Assembly: GCA_050084985.1 (NCBI GenBank)
Contig: JBITNC010000001.1
Coordinates: 111,166,001-111,230,000 of the forward strand
Length of the DNA: 64,000 nt
Origin: Nageia nagi
Lineage: Eukaryota > Pinophyta
Reading direction: 5' to 3'
A program made the translations under genes and the position numbers. Below the pieces are notes generated by a model. That model saw nothing but the letters and a program-made list of their open reading frames with translations. It was not told the origin of the DNA and made no database searches. Positions 46,744 to 58,900 of this stretch are shown piece after piece (within the stretch, counting starts at the first letter, position 1; every line of letters begins with the position of its first letter).

Positions 46744-47442
46744 ATGTTTGAAGGCTTGGAGGTGCCCAAATTTTATGGGTATGGTTATTATTTTTAGAGT
46801 AAAAAAATGAGGATATTTCTCATTTCAAAGGGCCTTTGGGAAATCATCCTTGAAGGTTATGAACAACCCATAAATTGGAGCTTGCTTGAAGGAGAGGAGA
46901 AAAGAGAGAAGAAAGACAAGCAATATGCAAATTTCTTAGCTCTTATGGATTTAAGGAGAGGATTTAAAAAGAGTGCTTTTCCACTCATATACAATTTTAG
47001 ATTAGGTACATTGATATGGAAATTTTTAAAGGAATCTTATGGGTTTTATGAGGACACCCATAAAGCCATGTGTAACAATCATGAACATTGTTTGAGCAAG
47101 GAGAAGCCTTGTTTACTTGAAGAACACTCAAAAGTGGAACAATACCTTGAATATGGAGGAAGAGAGACACTCACATTAGAGAGTTCCTTCATTGAATACC
47201 ACCAAGATGAGGTGGATGAAGAATCCATTATTAAATATAAGGATGAAATAAAGCCTTGTGAAACTTCCATGGAGGAGGCACCAAAGAATAAAGACATTCT
47301 TAAGGACAAGAATGATGAAGAGCCAACCATTCATTGTTGGCAAGATTGCTTTTTTGAAAAAGCACATGATGAAGGAGAAAAACTCATGATAGAGTGTTGT
47401 ATGGCTGAAACCTACTCACATGGAGTAGAGGAAAAAAGATGA
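46744..47442 (+). pseudogene. copia-type gag with a long acidic tail
   Basis: ATG 46744 begins MFEGLEVPKFYGYGYYF, then one stop where copia gags have tryptophan (TAG for TGG), then an open frame from 46798: ISKGLWEIILEGYEQP, matching the DUF4219 gag start ('F.G.NY..W...M...L...glW..V..Gy..P'). Residues ~60-110 read LMDLRRGFKKSAFPLIYNF, as in UBN2. There is no zinc knuckle. From about residue 110 to the end the protein is acidic and glutamate-rich. One repaired stop away from open, so it was probably coding until recently. Confidence 0.75.
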
Positions 47443-48566
47443 AAAGGATCAAGTTATGTGGGATGATGATCCACATGAAAATGATGATGGAGGATCAATG
47501 TTCATGGAATACCATTGGATCACTCATGAAGAAATCCATTCAATTGGAATGTATGTGTGCTCTCTTGAAAGAGAAAATGAAGATTTATAATCTCACTCAT
47601 TTGGAGTGAAGGATAATTATCTTAAAGATGCAATATGGGATACTAATCCAAGAGAGGTCATTGATGAAGAGAATATGGAAGCTATAAGATTCATGTTTAA
47701 AGATCAGTCATCAAGATTGAATGAGGTGTGTGAAGAAAAGAGCACACAAGACTATCTCAAGAGGGAGATAGAAAATGATGAGATTATCATTGATGAGTCT
47801 CATGTTGTAATTACATTAGAGGAAAAAGATGAATATCACTCACATGGAGTGACTAAAATTTATCCTCAAGAGGAAACAAGAGAATAATGGTGTTTGAACA
47901 CACCAATGTTGAATCCACCAATAAGGAGAACTCTTGGTGAAGAGTTGATGGTTGGTTATGAATCAACACACAATGAAAGAGATATGCTACACAACAGCGT
48001 TATGGGAAGCACCAAATATAATCATACTATAGGTAATATTTTTATGATTAATGATTTTTTTTTGTGAGCAAGCATTTGAAGAATGAAGGAGGATATCTCA
48101 TAAAGGCATCAAATGGAGACATGCAACAATTGCAAGCAATGCATCTCTCATTGAGAGGACTATTTGTAATCTTAAAAGCTTTCATGGTGAAGAAAAAGAT
48201 TGAGAGCTGGGGTCATATGGATCCAAATGATGTGTTCAAAATTCCTTGGGAGAAGTAATTATGTGAAGAACTTGTTTTGAGTGAACATTTGTGTGAGGAG
48301 AAACAATTTGTTGTATTTGTAACTAGTTATTGCATAGCAATATTTTATTTGAAAATCTATGTAGAGGTATGTGAGGTTGTTGTATGCAAAACCACCTACA
48401 TGAGATTATTCAATGTAAATACTCAAGAGGAGTTGTAGGAGCTAAAAAATGGTTTGAACACCATGATATGAGAGAGGTAAAAGATGTAAAACATTGGTTA
48501 GAAAGAACCAATATTTTGGGCATTATGAAGATGCAATCATTTGAAGGAGATTTTGATGAAGAGTGA
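47443..48566 (+). pseudogene. downstream acidic ORFs of the gag-only element
   Basis: Coding-like continuation in shifted frames: 47606-47887 (93 codons, EENMEAIRFMFKDQSSRLNE and an acidic stretch), 48064-48258 (64 codons, GGYLIKASNGDMQQL) and 48384-48566 (60 codons). The short phrase S-H-G-V or S-F-G-V recurs (near 47415, 47600, 47845), suggesting degenerate internal repeats. No known domain. Probably one long protein or fused tail of gag, now broken. Confidence 0.45.
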
Positions 48567-48763
48567 GTAGCTCATCAAAAGGAGGCACTCAATTATTTGC
48601 AATAAGGAAAAAACATGAAGATCCCACATAAATGGTGGAAGGAGTGCCCACAACAATATTTTTCATTTTATGATTTTTTATTCAAGATTGGAGGAAGCAT
48701 AAGAGATTATGTTTCTTCCAACTTTTGTGATGCTTAAAGAACTCTTAAAGAGTTCCTTATGCA

Positions 48764-48776
48764 TCTAGGGGGAGAA
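48764..48776 (+). other. polypurine tract of the gag-only element
   Basis: TAGGGGGAGAA directly before the 3' LTR start TGTTGGAAT. It is the plus-strand primer site. Confidence 0.88.
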
Positions 48777-49080
48777 TGTTGGAATATTTTCAACATTTTA
48801 TTAAGTCCTAAGTCCTAAATTTCAAATATTTAATATTTATATATTTCTAGATATTATGTAATAAACTTAGTCAATAATCAATACTAGATCTAAGTTGTTA
48901 GGATAAGAGTCCTTTATGGTTAGTCATCACTTAAAACCTATTCCTAAGGTTCTATTTTTAGGTTGATAGTTAGTTAGCTTGAGGATTTATCTCAATATTG
49001 TTTATTTTTAGTAATTACAAAGCTCTATAAGAGCATGTAATATTTTCTTAATCAATAGATCAATCTTACAATTGTTCTCA
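48777..49080 (+). repeat. 3' LTR of the gag-only element
   Basis: 304 bases, TGTTGGAATATTTT to TTGTTCTCA. Pairs with 46062-46364. Confidence 0.9.
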
Positions 49081-49750
49081 ACTGCACTATATTGAGGTGT
49101 ATTTGGAGGAGTAATTAGAGGATTTAGATTTGGATATTGGGGTATATACCCTAAATAAAGAGTCACCCCTAGTTGAGAGCATGTTAGGGATCATGATTAC
49201 TTCACTACATGGGGTGAAGAAGTAACTCATGCTTAAGATTGTAGGGTAAGCAAGAGGACAAGATGTGATGGTGTTGATTGATCCAGAAGCCTCTCATAAT
49301 TTTATTAATGCAAGCTTTGCTAAGAAGGAGAACCTAAAGACTAAGGGGTTTGGAAGCTTCACATTAGAGCCTAAGGGATTTGAACATTCAATATGGAGTG
49401 TTGAGGAGACCTTGCCTCATACATAGAGCCTAGGCTCAACTTGTTTTTCACTAACCCTAATTTTCCTAAGGTTCTTGTAGGAATATTTCTACTTGGATGC
49501 ATACACATTCTCATGGTTATGGGATACATTCATAGAGCAGCTAATGGGGAGTGTGGTTATAACAAATCCAAGTATTTATAATTTACATTAACACATGGGA
49601 ATGGAATTTCAACCATGTATTCCATACCACTATCTTGGGTGAAGCATATTGAAGTTGCATTCCATCATCATGAGTCTTAGCTACTGGCACTAAAGGATTC
49701 TTGGAAGATAATATGTTGCAATATTCTACCATTGCTTAAGGGTAAGCAAT
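49081..49750 (+). pseudogene. gypsy protease and tail of the interrupted element
   Basis: Continues the gag interrupted at 46061: LHYIEVYLEE, then VMVLIDPEASHNFINASF, where the protease catalytic 'DSGA' is DPEA. Past 49400 coding character falls. The final part before the purine tract (ILPLLKGKQFKRGG) resembles a gypsy C terminus. RT, RNase H and integrase (over 2 kb) are absent between these two parts. Confidence 0.6.
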
Positions 49751-49766
49751 TCAAGAGGGGAGGCTT
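49751..49766 (+). other. polypurine tract of the gypsy element
   Basis: TCAAGAGGGGAGGCTT immediately before LTR start TGTGACATCCCC. Confidence 0.85.
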
Positions 49767-50715
49767 TGTGACATCCCCTTTGTTTATTTAATGGGTCCAA
49801 AAGGCTCATATTTGTAACATACTTTATTTATGTGATTGCACTTTCATTATTGTGACTTAGGATAGGAGATTTACTGGGTTAATGGACCCCATTATGAGCC
49901 CCATGTGGGATGTATCCCTCCTAAGATTATATTAAGTGTATTTATCATACTTAAAGATCTTAAGACTTGATTATGGGAATCCTAAGGCCTAGTTAGCACT
50001 TAATGGTTGGATGAACACTTAATGATCCAATGTTGATATTAGGAGCATATAGACACATGCACTATCTTGGGGGAGGCTTTAAGACCCCCACATTGGATCT
50101 AGAGATCCATGTTTCCCCTATAAGTTCCTGTGCATGCATTCTAGACCCATGAATTCATCCTTGGTTCCACATGGAGCATAAGGGAGCGCACCCACATTGA
50201 GCTTGGATTGATCCTTAGGTGCCAACATTGGGCCATGAGGTGATTGGGTGATGATTCTAGAGTTCATCTAGAGATTGAGAAAATATTGTGATGTGCCCTA
50301 GTTGGCTCTAGATAGGCTAATGTTAGCCCTCCTAGGGCTTGGTATTATACTCATCATTATTCTATATATAGCCAAGGGCATTTGGATCTCATACTTGTGT
50401 TTGTGTTTAACTGTTTGTGTATACGTTGGTTTACTATTATTGTATGTGCTTGTATATACCATACGTTAGTTTTGTGAGGTGATATTAATGTTGTGTGATC
50501 ATTCTGAATAGATGTGGGTGTATGAGTATTTGATAATGTCACTCTAGTTTAGATGTTGACATAATTTTATTATTGTGATTCGTATTGGATGTTCTAACCC
50601 TAATGTTACATATTTAAGGGTTTGATTACTTGTTATGGATGCCTTAGGCCTAATGTCAATGTTCAAGGGTTTGAAATTATTATTTTTGCATTGATATTCA
50701 TTTCAAATCCTTACA
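49767..50715 (+). repeat. 3' LTR of the gypsy element at 45675-50715
   Basis: 949 bases. TATATATA at 50363-50370 is a likely core promoter. The second half is homologous to the LTR fragment at 41789-42799. Followed by the GTTAA duplication. Confidence 0.88.
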
Positions 50716-50720
50716 GTTAA

Positions 50721-52580
50721 TAATTCCCTTATGAGAAAATCCTCTAGATCCTAATGATCTATAATTGCATTCATCTCTAATGCATTGTTTGAGATTACTA
50801 CCTCTAGAATTTTTTCCATAGTTTTTTTATTCAAACAAGATACAATCAAACATAATGCATATCACAAAAATGTGATTCTTCTAGATTCTAGGATTCATAC
50901 AATAGCTTTCAATGAGGTCCTAGTATTTAGATACACTTACTAAACCTTAAAATGATTCAAAATTCCTCTATACAATCACCTAATGGTTTATCTAATGTAT
51001 TAAATATTTACCTGACATGAAGTGTTTCAAATGATGTTACCAAGGTGACACTTGTCAGAATGACCATTCATTCCTCAATTAAAAACCTTCTTAAATTTTA
51101 ATTAAATTTATATAGGAAGACAAATATTATTGAATATCTATATCCTTCCTCCAATTATAATAAGCATTACTCAATAAAATAAACATCTATCCAAACAACA
51201 TCAAAACTATCTAACCAACATCATCCTAACTCAAAAGTAAGTGACCTTATTCGATAATACCCATTCTTTTTCGATAGGTTACTTCCTTACCCAACTAGGA
51301 TAAATCTTATCTAATTCACTCAAACTAATAACACCAAGGCTTGTTTGATGATAAGGGAGCTTATCTGATGAAGAGAATCCTTACCCAACAAGCTTTTCTC
51401 TTACCTAATGAAAGAGAGTGTTACTTGATAAGGCTTGAGTTTGCATTTAACACCTTTATTTAATAAAAATTTCCCTTTTCACACTCTTAGAAAAATCAAT
51501 GATAGGAAATAATAATAATAAAGCAAAAATTAAATTAGGTTTGAATGATTGTATTCACTAAGACTAGAACCTAATGAACTAGGAATGAAGCAATTGAGAA
51601 TTTTAGCCATCTTCAGTTACTTTTAAGGAAAGTAAAATATAAGAAACATGTACAAACAATTTTATACAATATATGACAAGGTTAGCAAAATTATCATAAC
51701 CAAAAAAATAATCCCTCAAAACATGCTCAAGTTATTACAAAGTAACTAAGTAATTTATACTGAGTTAACCAACAGAGATTGGATTGACATGGGTTTATGA
51801 GTTTTTTGATTGAAACTTTGACATATCTTATATGGTTCACATAATGGCAATACCATTTGAACTTGATCTAAGGATATTTCTTGCATTCTAAAAAAAAATT
51901 AACATACCCAAAAGAAGTCATTTGTCTTGTAGATTCAACCCAGAACATATTACATAATTATGGAAAAATGTACCTTGTTCAAGATTTGTATCCCAACAGA
52001 TCACATCATAAACTACTCTATTTACATGTATGTCTATTAACATTTATTCTTAATTTTGAGAATACAAAAAAACAAATTTTGAAATTTACCTTCAAAAATA
52101 GTAGCCTTAATTAGAGTCTACATTACATGGTGTTATTCAAAATTAAAGCCTGATAAAGAAATACATGATGGTAAGGATAATGTAGATAAATTATTACTAC
52201 CTTGTGATACTAAAAACTCATCAAAGTTTTGTCCACTAGTTACATCTCTCACATGCACAAACATTTTATTAGAATTACCAATATGTTTCCATTCACCATT
52301 ATCAATCTCAGGTAAGTTAAAATTTGTATATGAATACTTTACTATTTGGTTTGCTTGTATATCACTAAAATCATTATTAGTTTTTAATTCAAACTCTTCT
52401 TAAAGATTTTTAGGTAAACCATTGTGTGATTAAACCTGACATTTATTATTAAAATTAGCATGTGAATATCCTAAACCTTTTATTTTATCATTTTAAGTTT
52501 CTTTGAATAAAATATTCTCAGATTTAGAGGATAATTTGTCCATATGTTCTACATTTGTTTCCCATTTCTGATCAATATTA
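50721..52580. other. no gene seen; AT-rich relic sequence
   Basis: Contains loosely repeated 'ttacctaatg/ttacttgata/ttacccaaca' phrases at 51280-51440. The ORF at 51881-52114 has no motif. Probably the decayed interior of an older element. Confidence 0.4.
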
Positions 52581-52586
52581 ATATTC

Positions 52587-52920
52587 TCATCTTTCTAAAC
52601 TAAAAAAAACTTTTTCTAATTGATCAAAATCCTTTAAACTCTTAATGAGTAAACTATTAATCCACATTTGAGCTTCCCCTATCAAAGACTCATAGAAAAT
52701 TCTCATGGCCATATCTTCATCTTCAATTACATAGTCATTGACCATTGTTATAAATTCATTATAGTGTTCATCACATAATTCATTAGATATCACTTGAAAC
52801 TATGGAAGATTCTCTAATACTATATCTAGAATAGATTTAATAAACACAAACTCATTCAAATTTAAAGCCTTATACCTATCCAAAATCCATTTTCTAGAGC
52901 CTATTTTGAAAACCATATTG
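52587..52920 (-). pseudogene. gypsy gag relic
   Basis: Minus strand: DEDMAMRIFYESLIGEAQMW, INSLLIKSLKDFDQLEKVF. This is the 'd..m.M..F..SL.G.A..Wf..l...sI.sf..l...F' core of gypsy Retrotrans_gag. Preceded by FKIGSRKWILDRYKAL. The frame stops at LER, where 'F...f' should continue. Confidence 0.6.
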
Positions 52921-52929
52921 AGAATGCTT

Positions 52930-54356
52930 GAAATTCATCTATATATAGTCAATAAAAAAATACAATAATAACCAATGCAAGTAAATTACAAGGCTTCTTA
53001 TAATTCTCTTAAAATTTGAGGTTACTAGTACTAAAACATAAATTTTCTCAAATAATAGTGCTACATAAGCCATTCTTAGCAGGGTATACCTTCACAAGCT
53101 ATCTCTCTCCTTGTCAATGATGCTAAAAATTGTTGTGACAAAGATTAACACCCACTTTAAATAAGCTTTCAAATGAATGTCACAAAGTGCTAATCCTACC
53201 AAATATCAATAAGTATGTGAGATTATCTAGATCTAACCTCTTTTTTAGGTAGTATAGATCACATGATAATAAAACTAGACCTATTAATCAAGAAATTGGG
53301 TTGGGTTTGTAACCCAAATTTAATCTCTATTGAAATAAGTAATGTTAAGCTTTGAGATCATCAATTTTCTTTATTCTACTAAAAGTGAAATGAATATTTC
53401 TTAGAGATAAAATGACCCAATACCACTAACCAAACTAAGCTATAGTGTATACTAGTGCCTCATCCATGGTATCATAGAGTTAAACAACATTAACAAGAAA
53501 TGAAGAAGAATGTTGGACCCATTTTCAATCACTCAACTAACACATACTATGAAATTCATGTACTAAAAAATGAAAAGGAAGCATTCATTTATTATTTGAT
53601 GCTTATTATAAAAAATGAAGCAAACATAACAACACATCATATAATCTGAAGAAATAATAACAAAGGAAATGTCCTTGAACCATTGCAATTACATATCATC
53701 ATATTGCATAAAAATTTCGGTACAATATCCAAGTTCCTTCTTGATTGTAATCATAGTAGATTGCCCAAATAATATGACAATCCCTGGCAAAAAATACATC
53801 AACCTATCTAACACTACTTACAAGCTAGGTGCAGGATGACTGAAGATATCCTGCTTCTCTAGAATATTTCTAAAAATTATGTAACATAAGCTTCAGACAT
53901 GGTGAAAAGGAAAACATTTCTGGACTCAAAATAAACTAAGTGAAAAACCCTAATAAGGCATAAAATATTACCTAGCTAACTTGAATGACTGGTAAAATAT
54001 CCTCTTCTTCATTGCTCCCTTCCTTTTGCAAACTATTTTTTAAAACTCCATAATTCACCACTTTGTTACCAAGTAATGTGTTGATCAAAATATTTATAAC
54101 TAACTATCTCCTTTACAAAAAGCATTTCATATTTATCCACCAAGTGTATCTCAAACATCCACTATTCATAATTTCACACATTTCTTGAATTGAGTAAATA
54201 GGATCTTTATTACTTCCCTTCCCCAACTGATGATTGGATAAGAATTTTTAAGGATTTTTCATGTAACATCCATTCCTCTTGAGTAAAATCTAGGTATTCT
54301 TGTAAAATATGATGCATTATTACTAATTCATTGGTATAATTATGAATCTTTGACTC
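52930..54356. other. no intact gene; left half of the relic split by the copia insertion
   Basis: Mostly non-coding. Near 54200-54356 the minus strand reads EYLDFTQEEWMLHEKSLKIL, which continues from the coding-like minus-strand relic at 62735-63840 across the copia insertion. Ends in ATAAT, the left target duplication. Confidence 0.4.
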
Positions 54357-54361
54357 ATAAT

Positions 54362-54839
54362 TGAAGGAACTAGACCTACTCTAATTCTCAAGGTCCAAGA
54401 CTAGGAAACTCAATCATTCAACATAACACCATTCACACAAGATAACACAAATATAATGTGGTTCCTCCCTCCTTGAGAGTACATCCACAACTAGTTCTCT
54501 ATTTTCAATCTATGCACCTCTTACTACAATTCTCTTCCTCTCCTACACAAACTAGTAGAGTAATCTTACTCCAAAACTTAGTTATGTTACAAGAGGAGAG
54601 GCCCTCTATTTATAGCATGAGAGCACCTCCCTAACCTCCCTTTAACCCAAGGGTAAGGTTAGGGTTACAATAAATGTATGACCTAACTTTAACCTACCAA
54701 CTAACCCCATGGTAAGATCAAAGTCCACACATAATAAAGAATTCAATTAATCCCTTAAGGTATCTACATATCCTTTAAGTGATTAATTGAATTTACAAGG
54801 AGTTTAGATATTCACAATATTTCATTACAAATTCTAACA
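54362..54839 (-). repeat. 3' LTR of copia copy 2
   Basis: 478 bases, plus-strand TGAAGGAACT to TTCTAACA. Intact at both ends, unlike its partner. TATA box at 54607-54614 on the minus strand. Confidence 0.95.
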
Positions 54840-54850
54840 CTCCCCCTTAA
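54840..54850 (-). other. polypurine tract of copia copy 2
   Basis: Minus strand TTAAGGGGGAG directly before the 3' LTR start TGTTAGAATTTG. Confidence 0.9.
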
Positions 54851-55321
54851 TGCAATATTGGGATAGAGCGTAGAAGAGAGAAGAGAGAGATTAAGAGAGA
54901 GTTCTCCTCCATAGAGATACAAGTGGAGATGAGAACATTTACATATTTGAGAATCTTTTTGAGAACTAGTATGAGACTCACTACATTACCATTTGACAAA
55001 ATGTTTTACAATACAATCATTAACCACAACTGGTTTCACTGTACAAAGTAGTCGATCAACTTTAAGCTAACATGTGAGTCTCCATGAGCTTGCTTACACA
55101 AGGTGAGTAACCTGCATTTCTGAAGAAGATCCTGCATGCTACAAGCAACTCATGAACAAAATCAGTTAGATGCATCATATATTCAAATAAGAGAATCAAA
55201 TAATGCCATCTTATAAATAACTGATCAATGGTGTACTATAAGTCATCACAGAGATGCCAAGCCATCACTCATAGTCACCTGTTGTATATAGACATGTGTT
55301 GATCATTAATAGAGCATAAAA

Positions 55322-55827
55322 ATTGTACAACAAGTTTCTCATGCAGAGCAAACTTACCATGGAGGTATAAAATGTACAATAAGTTCCTCATGCAGAATGA
55401 ACTTACCATAAAGGTATATTAATTATATGCTCAAAAAATTGTACAATAAGTTTCTCATGCAGAGCAAACTTACCACGGAGGTATAAAATGTACAAGTTTG
55501 TCACGTAGAGCAAACTTACCATGAAGGTATAAAAATGTACAACAAATTTGTCATGCAGAGCAAACTTACCATAGAGGTATAAAAATGTACAACAAGTTTG
55601 TCATGCAGAGCAAACTTACCATGGAGGTATAAAATGTACAACAAGTTTGTCACGCAGAGCAAACTTACCACGGAGTTATAAAATGTACAACAAGTTTGTC
55701 ACGTAGAGCAAACTTACCACGGAGGTATAAAATGTACAACAAGTTTGTCATGCAGAGCAAACTTACCACAAAGGTATAGAATGTACAACAAGTTTGTCAC
55801 GCAGAGCAAACTTACCATGGAGGTATA
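55322..55827 (-). repeat. ~48-bp minisatellite in the 3' region of copia copy 2, about 10 units
   Basis: Plus-strand unit 'tgtacaacaagtttgtcatg' continued by 'cagagcaaacttaccatgg' and 'aggtataaaa'. The first three units are more diverged and the third is preceded by a 20-base spacer; the later seven are nearly identical. The array lies between the end of RNase H and the polypurine tract. On the element's sense strand each unit carries GGTAAGTTT, a splice-donor-like word. Confidence 0.95.
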
Positions 55828-55901
55828 TCATAATCAACACACACTATATAACAACAACAAAAGAGCCTATTAGAGGTGAAGTTGTCATCACTAACAAAAG
55901 T

Positions 55902-58900
55902 TCAAACTTCACTCCCCCTTGAGGGAAACTTCACCAACCTGAGAGAATCCCTAAGCTTGCTGAACTGAGCTTCAGGAAGGGGCTTGGTGAATAAATCAGC
56001 AGAGTTTTTAGTAGATGGACAATACTCCAAGTGTATGATGTCATCTAGAACCTTCTCCCTGATAAAATGGGCTTGGATTTCCACATGTTTGGTTCTCTGA
56101 TGGAACACAAGATTCTTAGCCAAAGAGATAGCTGATTGATTGTCTAAAGAAATAAGAGATGGGCCATTTTGCTTATACCCAATTTCATTCAGAAGATGCC
56201 TCAGCCAAATAGCTTCTTGGGTGGCAATAGACATGGCTTGATATTCAGCTTCAGTGGTAGAAAGAGTCACAGTAGGTTGCTTCTTGGAAGCCTAAGAGAT
56301 AGCACCTGAACCATTGCTAAACACATATGCAGAGGTTGATTTTTTGTCATCTCTATCTCCCCCATAATCAGAATCTAAGAACCCAGAGAGAACAATTGAG
56401 GGCACTTTGGAATACTTAAGAGCAAGATCCTTTGTCCCTGCCACATACCTCAAGATTTGCTTAACAACATTGAGGTGCTCAACATATGGTTTTTGCATGA
56501 ATCGTGCCATCAGATTCATTGCAAAGGCAATATCAGGTCGAGAGATAGTCAGATATAGAAGACTACCAATCAATTGCCTATAAGCTGTAGCATCAGCCAA
56601 CTAAGAATTTGAGCTCAGAGATACAACAATTCCAGGAGAAATAGGTATTGCAGCATATCTACACTCCTCCATTCCAAACTTTTGCAAGATGTCTGATATA
56701 TACTTAGATTGATTAAGATAAGTACAATCTTTGTGTTGGTATACTTGCATCCCAAGATAGTAATGCAATAGACCTAGATCAATCATTTCAAATGTTGCCT
56801 TCAATTTGGATATGCACTCTTAGATGATTTCAATATTACTACCAGTTATGAGAAGATCATCCACATAAAGGGGAATTAAGACCACGTCTTTTCCTTGATT
56901 GAGTACATAGAGATCTGAGTCAGAGAAGCACTTGGAAAAACCAATATCTACAAAGAATCCTAAAATTTTCTTGTACCATGCTCTAGGTGCTTGCTTAAGT
57001 CCATACAAAGACTTCTTTAGCTTGCACGTAAGAGACTCTTTTCCTTTTGGAATAAATCCTTCTAGTTGATTCATGTAGATTTCTACATCCAAGTCACCAT
57101 TGAGAAATGCACTCTTGACATCAAGTTGGAAAACTTTCCATCCTTGAGCTGTAGAAAGAGCAAAGATTATCCTGATAGTAGGCATCTTGGCCATAGGAGC
57201 AAAGGTTTCCTCATAATCAATACCATATTTCTAAGTGAATCCTTTGGCCACTAACTTTGCTTTGTATTTTTCAATTTCTCCATCAGAATTGTACTTGACC
57301 TTGTATATCCATTTATTTCCAATCACATTTTTCTCATTGGGATAAGGAACCAAATCCCAAGTTTCATTTTTCATGAGCACCTCATACTCAACTTTCATAG
57401 CTTCCATCCAACACTCTTGCTTGGAAGCTTCTTTAAAGGTTGATGGCTCATTTGTATTATCAATTTTGGCAAATAAAAATTTATTCAAGGTCATACTTCT
57501 TGTAATCCTCTGAGCTGGAGAATTTTGCTCTTATGGTGACTTCCCTACATGATCATCCAACCAGTTAGGTGCAGGCGAAGAATCATCTGAATCATACACC
57601 TCAGCATGAGAAGTCATATCCTCAGGAAGTTCATTGAACTTAACATCCCTAGAAATAAAGACTATTTTATGGGATGAGGAGTAGAGCCTGTAACCTTTAT
57701 GCTGATTATCATACCCCACAAAGATGCATTTTTCTGATCTTTTATCCAACTTCTTTCTTTTCTCTGAGGTAATGAAGGCAAATGCATCATAATCGAAGAC
57801 CCTAAAGTGTGAGATGTTAGGTTTCTTTCCTGTCCATGCTTTATATGGAGTTTTACCTTCAACTACCTTAGTAGGACACCTATTTAAGGTGTGAATAGCA
57901 GTGTGAATAGCTTCACCCCAAAAGAATTTAGGAAGGTTACCCAACATGCACCTTGCCATTTCCATAATGGTTCGATTCTTCCTTTTAGCAACTCCATTTT
58001 GCTGAGGGGTGTAAGGGATTGTGAATTGTCACTTGATCCCATGTTTAACATAATAGTCATTAAACTCATTGCTATTATACTCACCCCCATTATCAGATCT
58101 CAGCATCTTGATCTTAAAATTAGTTTGATTTTCAACAAGAGCCTTGAAGTCTTTAAACCTGTCAAAAGTTTGATCCTTGTGCTCAAGTAGATAACCAAAT
58201 GTCATCCTACTAAAGTCATCAATGAAGGTCAGAACATAAGAAGCTCCCCCTAGAGACTTAGTCTGAAATGGACCCATCAAATCTAAATGCACAAGCTGAA
58301 GAGGACGAGTAGCCCGAGTTGCCTTATCTTTTTCAAACTTTTACCTATTCATCTTTCCTAGAATGCACCTTTCATAGAGGCTAATTGTGGGTGAAATATT
58401 AGGTAAACCTTCCACAAGTTCTTGATTTTTCATATCTTGAATACTCTTATGGTTAAGGTGCCCTAATCATTGATGCCAAAGATTACCCTTTGAATAAACA
58501 TTTGCAGCAAGACACAGCTTTGAAGGAACTTGATCCATAATATAAAGGTCATCCTTTACTGATCCTTTCATCAAGGTGGCAAGTCCTTTCTTAACACACC
58601 AGGAGTGTGAGGTAAACTCAAATGAGTATCCTTTCCTTGTAATCTGAATTACAGAGATAAGATTCATCCTTAGTTTAGGCACATAAAAGATATTATGAAG
58701 AACCTTTCCATGAATCTTCACACTCCCTATTCCTTGAACATCAAAGATTGTATTATCACCTATCACAACTGCATCTTTCTTGTACTTATGAAAGTTTTCA
58801 AACTTATCCTTTTCATAACATATGTGATTAGTGCATCCTGAATCAACAATCCAATCATTTGAAATAGTTTGAGTCATTGAGTAGTAGACAATAGTAGCAG

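Larger units (their letters stand above)
46062..49080 (+). mobile_element. copia-type gag-only LTR element (non-autonomous, nested)
   Basis: Two LTRs of 303 and 304 bases (46062-46364, 48777-49080), a primer site at 46367-46378, a polypurine tract at 48764-48776, and a gag-like ORF at 46744-47442 are present. There is no protease, integrase or RT. The layout fits the TR-GAG class of non-autonomous elements. LTRs differ at about 20 of 303 sites by eye. The five bases on each side (GCTCT and ACTGC) do not match, so a target duplication is not seen. It lies inside the gypsy element at 45675-50715 and is therefore younger. Confidence 0.88.
45675..50715 (+). mobile_element. Ty3/gypsy element with GTTAA duplications, internally deleted and hosting a nested insertion
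   Basis: Starts TGTGACATCCCC at 45675 and ends CCTTACA at 50715; flanking 45670-45674 and 50716-50720 are both GTTAA. Only ~240 bases of the 5' LTR remain before the sequence jumps to a gag zinc knuckle, so most of the 5' LTR, primer site and gag N terminus are deleted. A 3.0-kb element (46062-49080) sits between the knuckle and the protease. After it the frame reads IDPEASHNFINASFAKKENL, a gypsy protease (normally 'D.GAtHNFI'). A polypurine tract and a complete 949-base 3' LTR close it. RT and integrase are missing. Confidence 0.85.

Noticed and set aside
55322-55827. CRISPR-like array
   Set aside because: Direct tandem repeat inside an LTR element, with no spacers.
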